From NCBI GenBank assembly GCA_902790595.1, contig CADASL010000008.1, positions 1 to 64,000 on the forward strand: 64,000 bases of DNA. The letters run 5' to 3'. Shown in pieces: positions 60,995 to 64,000 of this stretch. The notes below the pieces were generated by a model. It was not told the origin of the DNA and did not search any database. It was given only the letters and a program-made list of their open reading frames with translations. Position 1 is the stretch's first letter. Every line of letters begins with the position of its first letter. The position numbers and the translations under genes are program-made. Source of the DNA: an uncultured Bacteroidales bacterium. Its GTDB lineage: Bacteria; Bacteroidota; Bacteroidia; Bacteroidales; SZUA-534.

Positions 60995-62503
60995 TTATTT
61001 CTTAATGTTACCATCAACTATTTCCCAATGTCCACTATATCCGCTGCCAACATACTTGATATGAGTAAGTTTGGAAATGTGGCGTTTAATTGTATTAATA
61101 CCTTTTTTTGCTTTTTTTGATAATTCTTCTGTCGTTATGTTGGGATTTTTCCTTATCTGTTCTTCTATCCAAATATCAAGTTTTTCCCCTTGAGTGACAT
61201 CTTGAGTGCCACCTTGGGTGCCATTTGTATTTTTCTGAATATCAACATTATTGCCTTGAGTACCACCTTGAGTACCACCTTGAGTACCATCTTGAGGGAC
61301 ATCTAAAGAATCATCGATGGTGGAATAGACATTAACAGCAAATGCAGTCAACTTTGACACATCGAACACGGCTTCTTTGTTGCCATTTTCCTTAAGCATA
61401 TCCTGAACTCGCCGTACACCTTGATTGAACATATTGACATACTTCATTTCCTTCATTGCTTCTGCAACAATGGGATTGCGATAGTCGTTCACCATCGGGA
61501 AATTCTCGGGACGGGCCTCGCCATACAATCCGCCTGCGTTCATTATTTCAATATGGTCGTCGAATTGATACAGGCGAACAGGCATATTCGATTGATAGTC
61601 ACGATGCATACAAGCGTTCATCATCAATTCGCGCAAAGCGTTGTTGGGGTAGTTGATAACCGTCTTTTCGCGAAACAGACTGACAGGAACAGGTCTTTGT
61701 GTTATAACGGCATCGCTCACAAAAGACTCTAGCGCAGGCAGCATTTGAGAAAGCGAACCTTGAAAACGTTTCTCGTTCAGTACCTCGCCGCCGATGGCTT
61801 TGCCTGCAAAACGCACAAACTGAACGTACGCACCTGGCAAATAGTAGCGTGGATTCTTGCCGAATAAGATGATAGCCGCGTATGTAGGGCAGTCGTGTGT
61901 GCGGTCGTATAGGCGGATGGATGCCAATTGTTCCTTCAAATCTCGTTTGTCATCGGCCAAAATATCGGCATCAATCACCGAAGGAAGATACTCTTTTCGG
62001 ATATAATCCATATTTAGGTCATCCAATGCAGCACCCAAACAAGGTGTGGCATCGAAAGTGGCCATATATGCCGTGCGGCGTTCTGTCAACAAACGTTCTT
62101 CGGCCTCACTGGCAATGTCACGCCTTGGCCCGATGCGCACAAACACCCGTCCACGGTAGCGCACAGGCGGCAGCAGCGATGGCGACACCTCGGCCACCAG
62201 CAAATCGCCTTCGGGGAACTCGAAACGTTCCACTGTCATCACGGGCAGTGGTAAAATGTTCCCATCGGAGCGTATGGCTGATATGGTTTTCATCAGTGCA
62301 TCATCAACCTTCAGTCCTGACAATGTACCATTGTCGTGGGCGCCGATAATAAGGTATCCTTTCTGCCGTGAGTCGGGCAAATCGTTGGCAAAGGCGCAAA
62401 TGGCCTCGCAGAACTTGTCCATATTGCCTGTAGATGTGGTGCGTTCAACGCGATAAGTCTCAGTGCTATAAAGCATTTCCCGTATTTCTTCTTTCGATAC
62501 CAT
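60995..62503 (-). CDS. Schlafen/AlbA-2-domain ATPase-like regulator
   Basis: 502 residues. The N-terminal AlbA_2 (Schlafen-type) domain covers about 1-125 (ETYRVERTTSTGNMDKFCEA, KGYLIIGAHDNG, RYRGRVFVRIG). A GHKL-type ATPase region lies at about 280-345 (YPNNALRELMMNACMHRDY, IEIMNAGGLYG). A linker of GTQGGTQGGTQG repeats (about residues 395-430) joins a C-terminal winged helix (ITTEELSKKAKKGINTIKRHIS). Such proteins are thought to be transcription regulators or defence-linked ATPases. The 5' two thirds are nearer the core GC content than the 3' third and the SIR2 gene. Confidence 0.85.
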   Translation of the reverse strand: MVSKEEIREMLYSTETYRVERTTSTGNMDKFCEAICAFANDLPDSRQKGYLIIGAHDNGTLSGLKVDDALMKTISAIRSDGNILPLPVMTVERFEFPEGDLLVAEVSPSLLPPVRYRGRVFVRIGPRRDIASEAEERLLTERRTAYMATFDATPCLGAALDDLNMDYIRKEYLPSVIDADILADDKRDLKEQLASIRLYDRTHDCPTYAAIILFGKNPRYYLPGAYVQFVRFAGKAIGGEVLNEKRFQGSLSQMLPALESFVSDAVITQRPVPVSLFREKTVINYPNNALRELMMNACMHRDYQSNMPVRLYQFDDHIEIMNAGGLYGEARPENFPMVNDYRNPIVAEAMKEMKYVNMFNQGVRRVQDMLKENGNKEAVFDVSKLTAFAVNVYSTIDDSLDVPQDGTQGGTQGGTQGNNVDIQKNTNGTQGGTQDVTQGEKLDIWIEEQIRKNPNITTEELSKKAKKGINTIKRHISKLTHIKYVGSGYSGHWEIVDGNIKK

Positions 62504-62797
62504 ATTGTCAAACTCTTGCTGTAGAATTGCGAAAAAGGATAGTCAAAGATAGAAAAAAGTGCAACTAAACGAAGAATCTGTGCTATCAGTGTCGTCTGTG
62601 CGAGAGGAAATCCTCCTAAATCCATTCAATCAGTGTTATCTGCGTTCAAAAAATATTGTTAAAAATTCCGAAAAAATCGTACCCAATAAATTCGCAAATC
62701 ACAGCGAGTTTGATTTTCTTTGCACCGTTTTTTGGAGAAGTGTTTATTGCATTGAACCGAACAATTTTTAATTCAAAATTTTATTAATACTTAACAA
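62504..62797. other. Intergenic region upstream of nqrA
   Basis: 294 bp without a gene, between divergent transcripts. It holds ATCTGTG- and ATCAGTGT-type repeats (about 62576-62645) akin to those at 20525 and 53250. TTTTCTTTGC near 62713 resembles the sequence ahead of ddh and may be a -7 region. Nothing else is recognised. Confidence 0.5.
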
Positions 62798-64000
62798 ATG
62801 TCTGATGTTATAAAACTCAAGAAAGGCCTCGACATTCGTTTGCAGGGCAAAGCCGAAACGGTTTTCGCCCAAATTCCGTTGCCGGAATTGTTTGCCATTA
62901 AGCCGTCCGACTTCAAGGGCTTGACCCCGAAGATGGTGGCCAAAGTGGGCGACAAGGTGCAAGCGGGAAGCGTGCTCTTTTTCGACAAGCAGCACCCCGA
63001 GGTTAAGTTTGTGTCACCGGTAGGAGGCGAGTTGGTCGCAGTCAACCGTGGCGACAGACGGGTTATTACGGAGATTGTTGTCAAGGCCGACAGCAAGGCA
63101 GCACCAATCGACTTCGGCAAGAGCGACCCTGCGGCTATGAGCCGTCAGCAGGTTGTCGACAAACTGCTCGAGTCGGGCGCGTGGACTTACTTCAAACAGC
63201 GCCCCTACAACATTGTGGCCAACCCAACGGCCGAACCGAAGGCTATCTTCGTGTCAACTTTCGACAGCGCACCACTGGCGCCTGACTACGATTTCATTGT
63301 CAGCACCAACGAGGAGTTCTTCCAAAAAGGTCTCGACGTTCTGTCGAAGATTGCACCTGTGTATGTCGGCACCCACAACAACGGCTGCTCAAAAGCCTTC
63401 AGCGGTGCCAAATGCGAGAAGGTTACCGCCTTCGAAGGTCCGCACCCGGCAGGCTGCGTGGGCGTTCAAATCAACCACACCAATCCGATTAACGCCGGCG
63501 AGAAGGTGTTCACCATTCAGCCGCAGGAGGTTGTGACAATCGGCAAACTGTTTGCCACCGGCGTTCACGACTTCACACGCGTGGTTGTGCTCTGCGGTTC
63601 CGAAATGAAGAAACGCGCTTACGTGAAGACCATTCTCGGCGCGCAACTCACCACAATGGTCAACGGCAACCTTGCCGACGGCCACGTGCGCCTTATCAGC
63701 GGCAACGTGCTCACCGGCACACAGGTTCAGCCCGACGGCTATCTGGGCTACTACGACAGCCAACTCACTGCCATTCCTGAAGGCGACGAGTACGAGTTTA
63801 TGGGCTGGGCAGCACCCGGTTTCAACAAGTTCAGCGCGTCGCGCACCTTCTTCTCGTGGCTCACAGGCAAGAAACACGAGTACAAACTCAACGCCAACAC
63901 TCACGGCGAACTTCGCGCCTTTGTGGTCAGCAACGAGATGGAGAAGGTATTCCCGATGGACATTTACCCCGAACACCTGATTAAAGCCATTATGGCCGAG
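62798..64000 (+). CDS. nqrA: Na+-translocating NADH-quinone reductase subunit A (3' end outside window)
   Basis: 401 codons are visible from ATG 62798 (MSDVIKLKKGLDIRLQG) to the window end, still open; the full protein is normally about 450 residues. Features: DFKGLTPKMVAKVGDKVQAG, VGGELVAVNRGDRRVI, GAWTYFKQRPYNIV, VVVLCGSEMKKRAYVKTILG and EFMGWAAPGFNKFSASRTF. NqrA is the peripheral quinone-interacting subunit of the six-subunit Nqr sodium pump. nqrB to nqrF are expected to follow. Confidence 0.96.
   Translation, partial: MSDVIKLKKGLDIRLQGKAETVFAQIPLPELFAIKPSDFKGLTPKMVAKVGDKVQAGSVLFFDKQHPEVKFVSPVGGELVAVNRGDRRVITEIVVKADSKAAPIDFGKSDPAAMSRQQVVDKLLESGAWTYFKQRPYNIVANPTAEPKAIFVSTFDSAPLAPDYDFIVSTNEEFFQKGLDVLSKIAPVYVGTHNNGCSKAFSGAKCEKVTAFEGPHPAGCVGVQINHTNPINAGEKVFTIQPQEVVTIGKLFATGVHDFTRVVVLCGSEMKKRAYVKTILGAQLTTMVNGNLADGHVRLISGNVLTGTQVQPDGYLGYYDSQLTAIPEGDEYEFMGWAAPGFNKFSASRTFFSWLTGKKHEYKLNANTHGELRAFVVSNEMEKVFPMDIYPEHLIKAIMAE

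Overview
The window is a 64 kb chromosomal segment from a member of the Bacteroidales, probably an uncultured gut or rumen lineage. The support is: Bacteroidetes-type promoters (TTG/TTTG, 19-21 bp, TAnnTTTG), type IX secretion C-terminal sorting domains, BspA-like leucine-rich repeat proteins, FISUMP and SprB domains, a SusC-like receptor, DUF5686 and LptB genes, a minimal TatA/TatC pair and an Nqr complex gene. Most housekeeping genes look close to 50% GC. The stretches 25.0-27.2, 41.5-41.9 and 53.2-61.0 kb are visibly AT-rich and carry accessory genes. I saw no tRNA, rRNA, CRISPR array or complete insertion sequence.

Layout. 1-11.8 kb: the 3' part of a giant mosaic surface protein (over 3,900 residues in view) with InlB-type repeats, two beta-helix regions, a sulfatase-modifying-factor-like domain and eight BspA-type modules. 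11.8-13.2 kb: a G-rich spacer with two REP-like hairpins and a REP-associated tyrosine transposase (RAYT). 13.3-16.2 kb: a T9SS cargo and a surface protein with six internal repeats. 16.3-24.8 kb: core genes tatA, tatC, bcp, panB, surE, lpxB, spoIID-like, rsgA and a cyclophilin, with a PIN-type toxin-antitoxin pair inserted between surE and lpxB. 25-35.5 kb: a BspA-like LRR protein, pepE, a NicO-like membrane protein, small envelope proteins, gpmI and thyA. 35.6-37.3 kb: a DUF234-type AAA ATPase bracketed by two 60-bp direct repeats. 37.3-46.7 kb: DUF58, deoxynucleoside kinase, a DUF5686 outer-membrane protein with an apparently mutated start codon, lptB, a surface-antigen-like OMP with a DUF819 permease, and ddh. 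46.8-53.2 kb: a SusC-like receptor with an unusual InlB-repeat lipoprotein in place of SusD, then aspS.

53.2-62.5 kb is an accessory island. It holds a broken PDDEXK-nuclease-like gene behind an operator-like palindrome, a probable stand-alone structured RNA with its own promoter and terminator (about 54.67-54.89 kb), a second BspA-like protein with a T9SS domain, a 1,174-residue SIR2-domain protein resembling NAD-depleting anti-phage effectors, and a Schlafen/AlbA-type ATPase regulator. The core genome resumes with nqrA, cut by the window end.

Intergenic spaces carry several families of short degenerate repeats and palindromes (a perfect 18-bp palindrome present twice, REP-like hairpins, and CCTAAAT-, GAATCGGT- and ATCTGTGT-type repeats). 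Some of these run into the 3' ends of genes and add tails to the proteins. The most interesting targets are the structured RNA, the SIR2 protein with its neighbours, the ATPase flanked by direct repeats, and the RAYT/REP locus. All identifications are by eye; no database search was possible.
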